Source: Branchiostoma floridae (lineage: Eukaryota > Chordata > Leptocardii > Amphioxiformes > Branchiostomatidae). From it: 64,000 nucleotides of DNA. Positions 35,501 to 48,520 of the stretch are shown here, piece by piece. The stretch lies in NCBI RefSeq assembly GCF_000003815.2, contig NC_049982.1:7053596-7117595 (forward strand), in the 5' to 3' direction. The notes under the pieces are model-generated. The model saw only the letters and a program-made list of their open reading frames with translations, did not search any database and was not told where the DNA came from. A program made the position numbers and the translations under genes. Each line of letters opens with the position of its first letter. Within the stretch, counting starts at the first letter, position 1.

Positions 35501-38500
35501 GGACCAAATCCTTCTCACTACATTGCCACCTACATTATGCAGGTGCAATGCACGGGGAGTACTTGGCGAATCAAAATCAGAATTGACCTGAACAACTAAA
35601 CAAGGTATTAGAGGTACCTAGATACCTTCTGGGCCTGTGTACCTTAACAAATTTCAGGTACAGGTACAGGTACAGGTACAAGGGTTTAGGTACAGGTCCG
35701 AACCTGCACCTGTACCTAAAAAAAGTTTAACCAAGTATTGTAAGTTAAACATGTATCTAACTGTCTTTTCTAGTGGTAGATTGTCATCTTTGTATGGGGA
35801 ATTACATATTTGAATCTCAAAACAATTTCTTTGCAAGTTTTCGTAAGTTTCAACTGCAAGATTATCACCAATGTCATTGTTGATTCGGGATTTACTTGTC
35901 CAGCAGTCTTAAATTTAAAAAGTAGTGTTTAATAGTGATTTAGTTTGTTTAGGTACAGGTACAGGTACACAGATGTTCAGGTCCGGACCTGTACCTAAAC
36001 AATTTTTTAGGTACGATACAGGTAGGGTATTTAGGTACACAGCCCTATGTTGAAGTTCTGGCTGAGTGTGTACAAACAACATTCTTCTCTTATCAAATAT
36101 AGAAATGAAGTCCCAACATGAGCCAGACCTGGTGATCGTCTCCATACAGCCAGAGAACCTGCTGACAGCCGCGCCGCTCTGCCTCCTTCTGGATCCGGAT
36201 AGTGGGGCCGTAGTTACTGGAAATATAATGAGGACTGATTGAACTGACTCCTACAATTGAACTCTGTGCTGCTTACTTACTGCTTAAGTCAAGTCCATCC
36301 GGCCTCAAGTTGAAATGGCAGCCCATGTGTCCCTGTCAATCATTGCTCTATGTAAGTTGTCGACTTCCAGGCCTGTGTCATTCCTAAGGGTGTCTATGTG
36401 CAGAACTCTGTGCAGAACTCTGTATAGAACTGTTACAGCTGTACTGTAATACATAACTCACCAGTTATTTGAAGATACATGGGGGGTATTTCCGGTGCTC
36501 ACCATGGCAACTGCCCCGTGACAAACATCCCTTACGATTATTGTTCACATGTGCTGGTTCCAAGGATGAATATAGATGCATGTTACATGTTTCTGCAATC
36601 GGTGTATAATATGTGTATCATTCTTTCAGCTCGACCTAATGGCATCCATCTCATTCAGTGAAACATGTACTATAGAACTTTTTTGTTCTTTTCTGCTGCA
36701 AATTTTCTGTTACATGAAACAACCTTTGTACTGACATTATTGACAAAGAATTTTACTCCTTCCAAGATTCTTAGGATTAGGCTACATGACTGTGTACTTA
36801 ACTCAGAGTCAGGCATGGCTTAGGTGGTGACTCTAGGAAAAGGCCTTTTTACTATATATTCTATTAGCCTATTTATGGACATTACAACTTTATAATCAAT
36901 ACAAAATGCAGGCTACTGATTGGTTAACCAATTCTAACTACATGATAATAAAGGGATGTCCCGGCCCTATCACTCTGAGAAATGAACAGAAACTCCCACT
37001 CACGATCCGAGCTTGTAGTTCCCGACGCCTCCCCTGAAGGCACGGATGTACTGCGGGTCTGCCATGAGGGACACCGGGTTGAACGCTCCCGTCTTGAAGT
37101 ACGAGCCGACCGGACCCAGCAGCACAAACAACATGGCCTCTTCTGCCTGCGAAACTCCCAGGGTGGGCTGGGCATGAAAGTAGGCAGCAAAAAATTACAA
37201 AGAATTTAACAGAAACTCTCATAATTCTAACGGGTGCCAAAATACCACAACAAGAGAGAAAAATAAATGAATTTAAAGTGATTTAAGGAGATATACCAAA
37301 TGAATGCAGCATCAGTAATCCTGAGGTATATAACATACACTTCACTAGCTGGCAGATATTTAGGTGTTCAAGACAATCTTGATAAGGCCTCTAGAGCAAT
37401 TTTTTTTTTTCAGGTGATGGTATTATGGCACTTGATAGAATTGAGTGTTGATGTTACAAATTTCCTTTCGTACAATTAACTTAAAGATAAAATTTTTCCT
37501 TAAAATTTCTGTTACTCTATCTATATTTATATGATAGTGGTTTATACGAGCTCCAATGAATGGTGACCGAACAAGGTTGGATACTGGCAAATTTCAAACA
37601 CACACTTAGACAAGAACATTGTAAGCATGTCCTTTTTTCACTTAACTTTTGTTGTATATTCATCCGTCTACTGGAACCTGACAATTTCTGTAAAAGCTTT
37701 GATCCTGCCTCCAAACCTTACATACAAAACATTAAAGCAAAGACATCGAATCCTGACCCACCTCTGTGCCGATCATTGTAGGTCTGATGTACAAACTGCA
37801 GTCTTTAGCAGCTGGGACCCAGTCTTTGTCAACATCTATCAGCTTGGAGATGCACTGGATCAACTCTTCACCATCAAAATTCTGAAAGATTAAAAAAACA
37901 AAATAACAAACAAAAACAACAACAACATGAAATCAGAATACAGACATCTCGAACATTTTTCTCCATTCTACAACTGTATAAGCTTGTCTTTGTCATTTAA
38001 TCCTCGTGAGAGGGTAAACAACACACAATAACCCGCTGATAGTGGCTGTGGTAAAATTTCTGCAGTACCCGTCTTACTCTCTAGGAGGCAGTTTTTACTG
38101 CCAAGCTGATGCCCTGATTGGCCTGAACAGGAATTTGGGCATACTAGTACTAGTAGTCAGGAAAAATGTTTGAAAAGTGAAGAATGAAGATTATGTCAGT
38201 TTGTTATGGATAGCCACCCTTTGTATATTCTGCAATCCTTAACTTCTTAAGTATTTCTTCAAGTTGTTCAACTTCATGGCACAAATTTGCTTTAAAAAAT
38301 ATTACAGAGGTTGCAATAACATGTATCTCAAAATTTAACATCCAATGAATATTGACTGTGCATTGAAAGTACATTATGGACAAAACTGCATGCAGGGATT
38401 TGCCTGGATGTTGTCTCCCGATTACGCTATAACAGTCACATCTACAAACCAAGACCTGGACAGAAGCTTTTGGGAACCCGGAGAACAAAACACAAAGAAC

Positions 38501-41388
38501 ACCTAAAATTCAGTCATAAGCATAACTTGTGTCTATTCCTTTAAAAACACTTTTATTTTTCGTTTCCACAAACATAGAAGCTAAGCCCCTATATGGAAAT
38601 GTGACTGTGGCATAAGACATTATTTTGGGAGAATTGCTCTAAAATCATACATATGCCAAGCTAGGACAGTGCCACCAAGGCTTTGCAGCAAGGAGAAAAG
38701 ATCGGACGGGTAACTTACAGGTAGGGCGGCTCTAGCAGCAGTGCTGTTCATCCTCTCCATGTTGGCTTCAGGACGGAACAGTCTCAGTTTGTTGTCCACA
38801 CCTCGGTAGGCCTTCATGCCCTCAAACAGCTACAAGTGCAACCAGAGGAGGCAGATAAATATTATTAATGTTGGTCTAGGTGAATTGTTCATGGAGGAAA
38901 AAAAGGAGAAACTTGGCAGTTTACTTGTGCCATGTGTCAAGTGTAGCTGTGTAAGGTCTCAAAAGCATATCGGTCATTCAAACATGAGGAATAGTGCAGA
39001 GATGGCAAAAAATTTGGTGAGTTGTTCGTTTGAATGGCAAATGCTATATTGTGACTTTATGATTTATTGCTTTTCGGTGAGATTTCAATCTGAAAACAGA
39101 CTCATTACACTCTGGCCACTTGTGTTAGGAAAGTAGGTAAAACAAAGGCTTTGAATAAATGAGAAAGTGTATACAAATTTAAAGCACAAAAAGAAGAATA
39201 ATGAGAGTATATAATTTAATCAACAATGAAGTGAGATATTTTTCTCAGATGAGCATTTCTAACCCTGGTTGACGTCAAAGCTCACTCTAAAACAAACGTC
39301 ATGTCGCCAACTTCAAGTACCAAATGGAAGCTGAGCATCCTAAAGATGATAAGGAGAGGATATTTTCATAGAAGGAGAGGCTGTTTTCCAATTTATGTAA
39401 TGGAGGCCTGCACGTAATCAATGTGAATGAACTGTAATGACAGACTGTGAAAAGTTCTTGAAAAGCACATAAAGTGAGCTAAATAAAGCAGTTAAATGCT
39501 GCATCACGCTAGAAGTGGTGCTTATCATATACCATCATAAAGTGTTTTCTGGGTTCTGTGTCAAGACTGTGTCATCATGCTATTCCTGTACACATGGCAA
39601 TTTGTGGATTTTATGGGACAGAATGAGTGCTTTTGACATTTCACTCTGCCTTGAAGATTTAGTATTCTCCTGACACACTCAAGCGTTCCATCCCCGAGCA
39701 CACTACTGTTATAGCATCCTTACAGCAAAACACATACAAACATGTCATAAACTCATACTTTCAATTATAACAGCTGCCATTTTTCATCAGACTTTCAACA
39801 GACTTTGCTCGAGGAATCTCGAGGATCTGCCTTCGATGTAGGAAAGCCCTCCCTCCTAGATCTCCATTAGCAAAGCCTACAGTCTCCCCAAAGGTAGGAG
39901 TTGTTCTACAGCACTTCGTAGGTATTCTAAAAGATCAGAGGGAAAATCTTACAAGCACTTTCCTGGAGGAGTACATTCATTTTAGTATTTTTACTTTATG
40001 GTGTTTCCAAACAAGCCTTCAACGCATTACCAAACAGCAATGAAAACTTTTAGTTGTGCCTTGAAGTTGTGAATGCATGTAAAGTGTCAATGAGAATGTG
40101 GCAACGTGGCAACATGCTACATTGTGTGGTTAGGCAAATCAATACAGATATTGCCAACATGATAAGAAAAAAAGACACAACAACAACTTGAGAGTCCAAG
40201 CCAACTTCAGGAAAATTAGGAGATTGGTTTCGGGTACTTATGGGGCAGTAAAGAAAAAAAGGTGCTTTCAAGGACTGCTTACGTGTCAGAACACAGGGCT
40301 GGGTACTTTAAGTTTACATAGTAGTGTTGTGTGTGGCATAACTGTGGCGTTCAGTGTTGGGCTCTGAATCAAGAGGTCCCCAGTTCAACACCGCCATGCC
40401 CACCACGTTTTGCCCTTGGGAAAGGCACTTTACACGACCTTCCTCGCTTCACCAAAGAGTAAAATGGGTAAATGATTTCAGTAGGGAAGATAAAATACTA
40501 TCTAATACCTTCATTCTGTACGTATGTGATACTGTTAAAATAAGTTACTAAAACTTAGGACAGTGCAGTGCCATATCGTCCTCGTCTGTCCGAAAGCAAA
40601 TATAGAAAAAAGGATAGAAATAGAAAAAGAATTACTTTTACCTAAATTTTTACTTTCACCCAACACTAACCTCCACAGAGTAGTGCAGTGCCTTGGCCCC
40701 TGGGTGTAGCTGTAGGGGCTGCAGGGGGGTGATTTTGGGGTGCTTCCAGCCATCCTTGCTCGTCCACTCCACGGTCAGCATGTGGTCAGTGAAGTTCTTG
40801 CCGAAGACCAACTCGCTGGGCTCCGGCTTAGGCTGGGGGTTCTTGGTCAACTCGATCTCCAAGTCTTTGTACTGGAAAGCATGTACATTATACTGTATGG
40901 TTGAAATACTGAAGCTCAATATTGAGCTGTGATATAGTGATGCAAGGGTCTGAATATTGATATCAGTGCCTCCTCTACCGATTAGAAGTCGACATAAGTT
41001 AGAGGAGGCACAAGATATGTTGACCTTGGGTAAGGGAGACTCTATAGAAAAAATCTAACAGGTACACAAAACAATCATCAGTGTACTATATAGTATAAAA
41101 TAGAAAGTTTGACTGTAAATTAGTCGTCTTAAAAGTTGGGGCTTTGTAAAATGTACTACCGTAGACAATAGTTGATTCTTTTCAGCAGAGGGAAGACATT
41201 TCTTCTTTTGTATGTCGGCCACTACTGCAGAAGTAAAGACTGGTAATTGCTTTAATTTCCCCCACAGGAAACAAGGGAGCCAATTGGGTGAAGGTCCTGA
41301 CTGTCAAGTTAAAACTGAAATGTCCATTTTGCCCAGAATGACTCACCCTGAAAGAAGCAGCAGAAGCCATGCCTCTTCTCCACAACAT
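32568..41388 (-). CDS. BCAT: Branched-chain-amino-acid aminotransferase
   Basis: PLP enzyme that reversibly moves the amino group of leucine, isoleucine or valine to 2-oxoglutarate. Exons in order: 41388-41347, 40871-40671, 38829-38719, 37881-37762, 37167-37004, 36216-36129, 35254-35200, 34670-34585, 33884-33816, 33262-33191, 32938-32864, 32612-32568 (TGA). They sum to 1,128 nt, giving 375 residues, close to human BCAT1/BCAT2 (about 386-392). Visible are [26 protein letters not shown], the PLP lysine in NYKLGSNYGP (family KLGGNYG), [25 protein letters not shown], and the redox CXXC as GTACVVCP. An acceptor at 41419-41420 and an open frame upstream of the ATG mean that the N-terminus may extend into an unseen exon. 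The visible [14 protein letters not shown] is Arg/Ala/Ser-rich, mildly suggestive of a mitochondrial presequence; mitochondrial versus cytosolic location stays open. Confidence 0.96.
32727..32836. mobile_element. 110-bp TIR element in the last BCAT intron
   Basis: AACCTAGGTGCCATCCTA at the left is mirrored by TAGGATGGCACCCAGGCT at the right. Noncoding. Confidence 0.75.
33553..33700. mobile_element. Fragment of the TTCGCGG MITE family
   Basis: TACTGCAAAAGTTCGCGGGG, GATTTAATTTCGCGGTAGC and TTTCGCGGTGG blocks match the element at 17811-17978. The right terminus is not preserved. It lies in a BCAT intron. Confidence 0.6.
34943..35094. mobile_element. Short TIR element in a BCAT intron
   Basis: AATCTGCAAGCAGATGTT at the left and TACATCTGCAGGGAGATT at the right are imperfect inverse copies, in the same family as 5621-5814 and 53140-53266. 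Confidence 0.55.
35655..36045. repeat. (CAGGTA)n blocks with inverted copies
   Basis: Two blocks (35655-35720 and 35950-36040) carry GGTACAGGTACAGGTACAGG runs. Each contains an inverted partner (AGGTCCGGACCTGTACCTAAA), giving hairpins. The ~230 bp between them are AT-rich and unremarkable. The repeat lies in a BCAT intron. Confidence 0.75.
39140..40330. other. BCAT intron sequence without further features
   Basis: AT-rich intronic DNA between BCAT exons 2 and 3; I see no additional gene or clear repeat. Confidence 0.5.
40335..40475 (+). mobile_element. tRNA-related SINE fragment (second family)
   Basis: GTTGGGCTCTGAATCAAGAG, a B-box-like CCAGTTCAACACC, then TGCCCTTGGGAAAGGCACTT and CGACCTTCCTCGCTTCACC. 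From memory, this body type occurs as dispersed SINEs in invertebrate deuterostomes. It is inserted in a BCAT intron on the opposite strand. Confidence 0.6.
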
Positions 41389-41419
41389 TGTTCCTGAGAC
41401 TTTTCCATGGTGAACTGCC

Positions 41420-42036
41420 TGGAAGTGGAATAAAGAAGAATGTATGATTAATCTACCATTGATTTATACTAAGTTCTTTTCCTTATGTGATTGTAACTAG
41501 TCTATCTTTATTATAATGATGCTGTTTTACCTTCTTTAGTTGGTGTTCTTTTCTTCCCATTGTAGTTTTGTTAATCATCTTTTGGATCTGTGGTTTAGCT
41601 TCGTATCTGTTAAAGTTTACTTTAGTTAGTAGCCTCTTTCTCTATTTCATTTATGTAATCTTTTATGCTTCCATGTATGAGTTTATTTATGTTTATTTGA
41701 AATGCAATAAAAAAAACTTATGAATGAAGAAATAAGCAAATGTATGAATGAATGAATATTACCATTAGATCGATGGATGAAAAACATCAATGTGGCTGTC
41801 TTGAGTTATTTAAAATCCATTTCCTATTGATATCACAGCAATATGGAAATATGAAAATGTAAAGAAAACTAAGTAGGGACTACCAGGTACAAGATCCCAG
41901 CTAGGCTTGCCTTAAAGGCATTTACAACTGTTACACCTGGTCTATACGTCTTGTGTTCAGACACTTACTTACACACTGGCCTTTACATATACGAAATCTT
42001 AGCTAAGCTTGCATAGGAGGCAGTCTCTGTCTTAGA
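41420..42036. other. Region upstream of the first seen BCAT exon
   Basis: No gene seen. A short (GAATGAAT)n-like tract lies near 41715-41760. Confidence 0.4.
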
Positions 42037-42038
42037 TA

Positions 42039-43218
42039 CAGTCAAACCTCCCCGAGCGACCACCTCTTCTCAGCGACCACCTGGCCAATTCGACCGCTTT
42101 TTCTCGGTCCCGATTTTTTTTCCTATTGACGTAAGCATTAAGCGACCTTTTCTCAACGACCACCTGGCCAACGCGACCGCGACCGGCCCAAATTGGGCCC
42201 CTTAACGACCGCATCATTTTCAAAATTGAGGTTTTCATCGATTTTTTATGATAACTAGCGCGATTTTGTGCCGAAATCGACCAGTTTGCGTCGGATTTTG
42301 ACTGCCATTACGATGTTATGTTTAGAATAAAAATTGCGGCGGTCAATGGGTGGGTCAATGGGGCAGTCTACTGTAATATGGGAGGAAATTTCTTAGAAAG
42401 ATCTGTGTAGCTCATACCTTTTAAATAAAGATCTGTGTGAGTGCCTTTGTCCAACTGTACTGTACATTCACCCTTGGGTAAGTACGCTATTGGGACGTAC
42501 CGGGCATAGAATTCGAAAGGTGCACCGTAGTTATTTCAGATACGGCAATCAAGAACACAGCTTGTATAATGGTAACTGACAGCATCAAAGTTCCCTTACT
42601 GTCTCAAACGTTAGTGCAGGGCTTTAGCCAGCGTCCGTTTTTCCGTCAATTGACGGAAATTTGCTGCGTCTGACGGAAAAATTTTAAAACCAATCCGTCA
42701 ACCTTGACGGACAAAAATCCTTGGTGGAAGCTACAGGCGGCTTGGGGACGCTGTCCACGGCCGTAAAAGCCACACACTGTTTGTTTTGCTATTGTTATGA
42801 TTGTTGACAATGTGTGTCGGCGCCCTTTCGCATACGATAATCTCATTAAAACCCGTTTTTCAAGGTCTCAGTTCAGTCCTTCTAATTAATTTTCGCGGTT
42901 TTCGCGACGAATGTAATTGGCTGACGGAAAAAAATTTCGAGCTGGCTAAAGCCCTACGTTAGTGTACAAATATTATACTGTATCGTATAGAAGCTGGGGT
43001 TAAATTTACAATTTACAGTGTGCGTGTTGTATTTGACATTAAATACCTCGCTTCTTTGCGTACGTGCAGTGTGCTTGCTATTTGCCATTAAACACAACGG
43101 AAACCGTTATACTTTGCATAGGGCATGTTTTGAGTCGATACTCTTCTCAGCGACCACCTGTCCAAATCGACCGTTTTTGTCCGGTCCCCCGGGTGGTCGT
43201 CTTGGGCAGGTTTGACTG
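42039..43218. mobile_element. Tc1/mariner-like MITE, interrupted by a second element
   Basis: The ends CAGTCAAACCTCCCC and GGGCAGGTTTGACTG are near-perfect inverse copies and are each flanked by TA. The subterminal repeats CTTCTCAGCGACCACCTG occur near both ends. No transposase frame is seen. About 348 bp of the length is the nested element at 42617-42956 plus its site duplication. Confidence 0.85.
42617..42956. mobile_element. hAT-like MITE nested in the 42039-43218 element
   Basis: A 340-bp element with ends CAGGGCTTTAGCCAGC and GCTGGCTAAAGCCCTA. It is flanked on both sides by the exact 8-bp duplication CGTTAGTG (42609-42616 and 42957-42964). An 8-bp duplication with a CAGGG-type end is the hAT hallmark. 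Inner TGACGGAAA blocks also occur in both orientations. Confidence 0.9.
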
Positions 43219-43220
43219 TA

Positions 43221-45460
43221 TGCTTGTATTCAACGCTTAACTGTCCTTACATACCAATTGTGCTTGTGTGTTGAAGGAAGTTACAGTCTTAAAATTCTAG
43301 TTAATACTAGATTAAAAGATATTAACTTCTATCAACATAAATTTGGAGAAAGGAAACAATGAAAGCGCATATGTACAGGCACCTGCAGTGTTTACAAATG
43401 TGACAGTACAAATTGTACAATCAATACATGTACGTACTAAGTTCATTGTACATGTGCACGTCAGTCTGCTTTCCCTGGCTGACTTGAGCAGGCTTTGCCG
43501 CACCCTCCCCTGTCTGCAGAATTAATTTAGCTGTTGCACAGAGAGGCCAGATTAATGAGGGTGTCATTCGGCATGCAACAAAGACGTAACAGTACAAAGT
43601 ACCAGTCCTGCTGCCTAGAGGGAGGGTTTGGGGACAGCCAATATGCGATATTCATCACAAATGAAGTCCCAAAAAGGGAGCAGCGATTCACCCTGAACTA
43701 AACTGACCGCAGCGTTCTGCGAAGGCGAAGATTTATGGCACAAAGAAACTTTCCGACCACTTAAACCCGAGAAGAAGATCACGGTTGGCTCTTTGTTTCT
43801 GGTGGCGAAATCTTTGCCAACAGTCACAGATGCACGTTACGACCCCCTTGGAAGCACCTTTGCCTGCCATATTGTGCCTAATAGATACCGACACCATTAG
43901 GGAATCACTGGTTTGTAAGTTACATCTCGGGTCAAGGTGGGAATGAGCGAGAAAGTGTGCCTTTGGCTGGATTGTAATATACACGGAGCAGAAATGTTTG
44001 TGAGAAGTGGTGGTCTTGCCACCCCTTTTAAAGGAAACGTTCGGTGGAAGAAAGACGAATATGCTAACTTAGTTAGGATCGCTGAAGTTCAAGTTGCACA
44101 GTTCCGCTTTCAATCATGGTTGTCATGAACTTGTATTCAACTTTTCACCATAATCTTCATTGAAACAACAAAAGTAAAGTTATTGTAAGGGATCTCCTAA
44201 TAGAATGTAATTGAATTTATATTAGGATGGAGTGTATCCATTCTTTTGAGAGATCAGAAAGAAACTGGAGTGCAGCTTTGGGCACTATTTGCTATTATCT
44301 TCAAATCCATCATTGTCATCTCATTCTGACAGAATGAGCAAAACTTCTGGTCGCTGGGAATTCTGTGGTACCCTCCAACTTTTACACATGTACGTTCAAT
44401 CTATAACAGCTACAGTTTCTTATCTTTGTGATAACATATACAGGCCTGGTCATCTTGAAAGATTTGAACTATATCAAAGATTCATGCAAGGGATATTTTG
44501 CTATATACCTTGGAGGGAATGTAATATAACTGATGACTGTGAAACTTGTATATCACACAGTTAAAAACAGATTTTCATCTACATTTTGATCCACACATGA
44601 AACTCATCTGTTCTAAAGCCCACAAAATAGTTGCCCACTCTACACTAAAACAGTAAAAGTAGCATATTGGTCTTCAAAAATAGTACAATATTATTTTTCT
44701 GTATTTTTTATGATTTACTCGTCAACAAATATTCTTGTCAATTTTCTATCAATTTTTGTGGCCTTACAAATCCTTCAGTCATCTTGTCCGACTGAAGAAG
44801 TATCACTCTTTAAGAGCCTATAGCTTTAAGCATAATCTTCCACTCAGTCAATATTGTACACAATGATGTATGTAGTTATTTGTATGTCTTCACCTAATTT
44901 ATCGTAACAGTTGAAGCTTTTATTTGACAGATAAAAAAGGGCAAGGTAGGAAAAGTTGCACATTAATAAATCTCCACCTGTTCGCACTTATGTAGGCACT
45001 GCCATTGTGGCAGGGCCTTTGGCAATGGCGGAAGTTGACACGAAAAAAACAAGAAAGGATGCGGGAAATTGGCACTTACAGGTGCTCCCTTCAGCTGTGG
45101 GCTGGGATAAGTGGTATCGTGATTGATACACAAGGAAAAATACACAATTTCTGACAATTTGTCATCCATTACTCTTTGTGTACCTTGGGGAATAAACCAG
45201 GTTTTTATCTACCAAGTTGAATAGCTCGGAGAGTCTGATATGGACAGGGGTCTGTAGGTGATGAGGTGGGTTCGATATTTGTGTACTGTTACTTTACGTG
45301 TCCACCAGGCAACGATTAAGGTAACAGTGATGCACGGGCCCGCAGTGTGGGCATGATATCTATAGCTAGGATTACATGATTTACAGCTACAGAACTTTAA
45401 GTAAAAGTCCAACTTTTGCAGGGGGAGAACAGTCCTATAAATCATTGTAAGCTTGGAGCT
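43221..45460. other. Gene-free stretch
   Basis: No coding exon, RNA gene or clean repeat was recognised. Short open frames here have no recognisable content. Confidence 0.4.
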
Positions 45461-45570
45461 GAGTGAGTGAGTGAGTGAGTGAGTGAGTGAGTGTGTCAGT
45501 GAGTGAGTGAGTGTGTGAGTGAGTGAGTGAGTGAGTGAGTGAGCAAGTGGGTGAGCAAGTGGGTGAGCAA
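45461..45570 (+). repeat. (GAGT)n microsatellite
   Basis: Runs of GAGT with occasional GTGT and CAGT variants, decaying into GAGCAAGTGG repeats at the right end. Confidence 0.95.
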
Positions 45571-48520
45571 GCGAATGTGCTAGAAGAAGGGAAAGAGGAG
45601 CCTGCAGAGAAGAGGGGAAAAAGGAGTTCTATCATACAAATGAAATACATTTGAATAATGTATTTGCTCATACATTGATGCATTGATGCATATGCTCACA
45701 TTATTAATAAGTTTGGTCACCTGAAAAAACTGAACATTATAGTTTTATACACAGCAGTACTAGTATCTCATCCTGAGGCATGGTACATCAAACAGTGTGA
45801 ACTTTTAGATGATTCCAAAGGAATCCTAACAACTCCTGAGTATCTGAGTATGAAGAAGTAGCCTGTAGCACAGATCAGGGAAGACTGTTAGAGGGAAGTG
45901 TCAGCAAAAATGCCAGTCCAGTAACTGGGTTTCAACATCCTTTTTTTAATGTACGGAATCTGTCAACTGAGGGCATTTAAGTACAACAGCCTCTACTACT
46001 CCACTACTAGACTAGTAGCAACTTAAATATCCATCAGAAGGTGTATCAAGGAACAATAGTATGCAAAAGACATAGTGTTATGAAGACAGTACATTCAGAA
46101 AAAGGTCTGGAAGTTCTTAATGCTAATTCAGTAATTGTTGTAAAACAGGAATAATTTCAGCACTTTTGATTCTATGTTGTCATAGATTCATTCTACTTAT
46201 ATAAATCAACAGCTGTCTTTGGCTGACATCCAAACAGAACTTGTTCTACAAAATCAGCTAAACTCATCATTTAGTTAACTGACTTCTTAAGTTACTTCTA
46301 GAAAGCTGGGAGATTCAACAGAGCACATGAAAAAAGTCCTTAGAATCCATAACATTTTTTTTAAAAACAGCGTGGGGCTTACTGGTTTTCTGGGAGAGAC
46401 TACTACAGGATGAGTACGGAACGATCAGCCGACCATCAGCTTTCCAGCGCTACAATTTATTGAACACTATGTTCTTAACGAGCCGAATCCATATGCAACA
46501 TTTCAAGAGCTTTCATTATGGTTATAACATAGTATCCCTGCCCGACTGCGGGATGTGCAGATACATGTGTCAGAGCACCAGAACCAGATACGCCGATATC
46601 TCCCTTCTTTCAACTAAGTAATGTACCAGGAAAAAACATCTTCCCAGCACTCTGACAAAACCCATTACATTCCGGGACCATTTTGCCTCTAAATTCCCAG
46701 TGAAGTGCAAGCCTTTATTGTGCCTGATTTTTATCTATCTGCGACTTCATATGCTTTTACAGGCGGGGTCAAGCTCAAGCGGCCATTTTGCCCGCGCCCG
46801 GAAGTGGCAGCGATAACCCGCAACACGTCTTTATTACGTGTACCTTGACTTTTGTGTGTCAGGAAGGATTGGTGCTTGGGTTGTGATTGATGCCCTCTCT
46901 TCCGCCATCAAAAGCGGTAATGCCGGGATGATATTCGCGACAAGATGGCAAGAAAAGGTCCTTTGTCAGGGTCTCGAGTCGGACCATCAATTTCGGTCCA
47001 TTTGCAAAGCCACCATGGGCCCTTTGTGGCTATAGCCATTCTTTCCTTTTACCTTTCATACGCTTGTTGATGAAAAAGACAGGAGGACGGCACTTTGTCC
47101 GTGGACAATCCGGCCAGCGATCAACGCGTTTTTGCGACACCCCCGATGAAGGGGACGTGCCATCTTTTTGTCTCCTGAATGCAAAGCTGTGACATCCCCG
47201 AGACAAAGGCCTTTGTGCTCTGCCGTGTATCATAATTCCGCCGCGCTAAACTTGTCCTTGATGGAGAGATGCGATAATAAAGTGCCTTTCACAGCTTCAG
47301 ATGTCATATCTGGACATCTCCGGCTCCTCCAGGGTCTTCTTTATCGGGACATTCTCTCCACTTTCTCCCCTTTGTGCTCCTGTATTTATTTATGGCTGGG
47401 ATTCGACAAAAGTCTGAATGGGGAATACAGAAGCATTGATCGATAAGAGGAAAGTATTCTCTAATGTAATGCCACAATCTTGAAGTGCTATCAAGACATT
47501 TTGTGGCTCTCTATAGCAACCGATCATTGCGGCGTTATCGGCCATTCTGCGCACTTCACTATTTTCCTTCATCTTACAAACTGTATAAAAAGGGGATTTG
47601 TGAAAGTTTCTGCAAAGTCATCAATTTCAACTCAAGCTCTTAAATCTTATTCTCAGCATAAGTGGCGCTGGTCCATATCATGGACTGCTGGGCACTGTAC
47701 ATGTACACTGTGTAACACACACATATGCTGTCTCCTACATGTTCTGGTGCGACAAATTGCTACGCACTACCTTTAAAAAAAGATAGGGAGAATTTGTGTT
47801 GAAAATTGTACAACTTAAAAAAAGGATTTGTACCTGTGGGCATAGTTTTTACAATGAAAAATTATTTCATCAAATTTTTCTCAGTAAGAAAATTTTCTTC
47901 TATAGCAGTACTAGTGTCAGTCTGTACAATATCACGCCTGTGCAATTGCTGGCCAATTTCAATTTGTTTAATTATCAACATGACCAAATTACTACAACTG
48001 AAAAGAAATCCAATTCCCAAAGGTATCTGCACTTCCCCTTGTCCAGTGCAGGTGGATGCATGCAATCTTACTAGCTGACTACACTGAGTTAACTTTTATC
48101 AGTTAACCCGTCACTTTGCAAAACTTTCTTCAAAGACAGCACCCTCCATCTCAGAGCTCCAGAGTTGAGTCCAGCCCCTTTATTTCTCCCCATCAAGCCT
48201 GGCACAGTTAGAGCAGGGTTTGCCTGTTCTGGCGGTATGGATTACCTGCTATGTGATGTGCAGCAGTGATAGAGAGCGGTCTGCTGAAGGTGGCGGTTAA
48301 AGAATAATGCATGTCATCCCCCGTGTCAGTTCCACGCGGAGCTGTCTCCCCGTGCCGGCCGACCGCCCCTCGCCACATTTGTACCGTTGTCACATTCGCC
48401 GGCCGTGACTTGGCGGCCGCCCGGCCCCGCTCCTATCTCCTGGGTTGATGAACGAGGAGATCTTCCACCAGTCGGTGTCGCTGCATCTGTCTTGTATCTT
48501 CCGCTGATCTGGGCCGCATC
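45571..48520. other. Gene-free stretch with a promoter-like block
   Basis: No coding gene is supported. From about 46690 to 47580 the base composition is more even and GC-richer than around it, as in conserved or promoter DNA. Confidence 0.35.
46779..46810. promoter_or_regulatory. Promoter-like cluster: YY1-type and ETS-type sites
   Basis: CGGCCATTTTG (YY1-type) is followed within 10 bp by GCCCGGAAGTGGCAG (ETS-type CCGGAAGTG) in a GC-rich stretch. This pair is typical of housekeeping promoters. It lies about 5.4 kb upstream of the first seen BCAT exon, which has a splice acceptor before its start codon, so it could drive BCAT. Confidence 0.3.

Noticed and set aside
45435-45683. 82-codon minus-strand frame rich in Ser, Leu, Thr and His
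   Set aside because: Translation of the (GAGT)n microsatellite.
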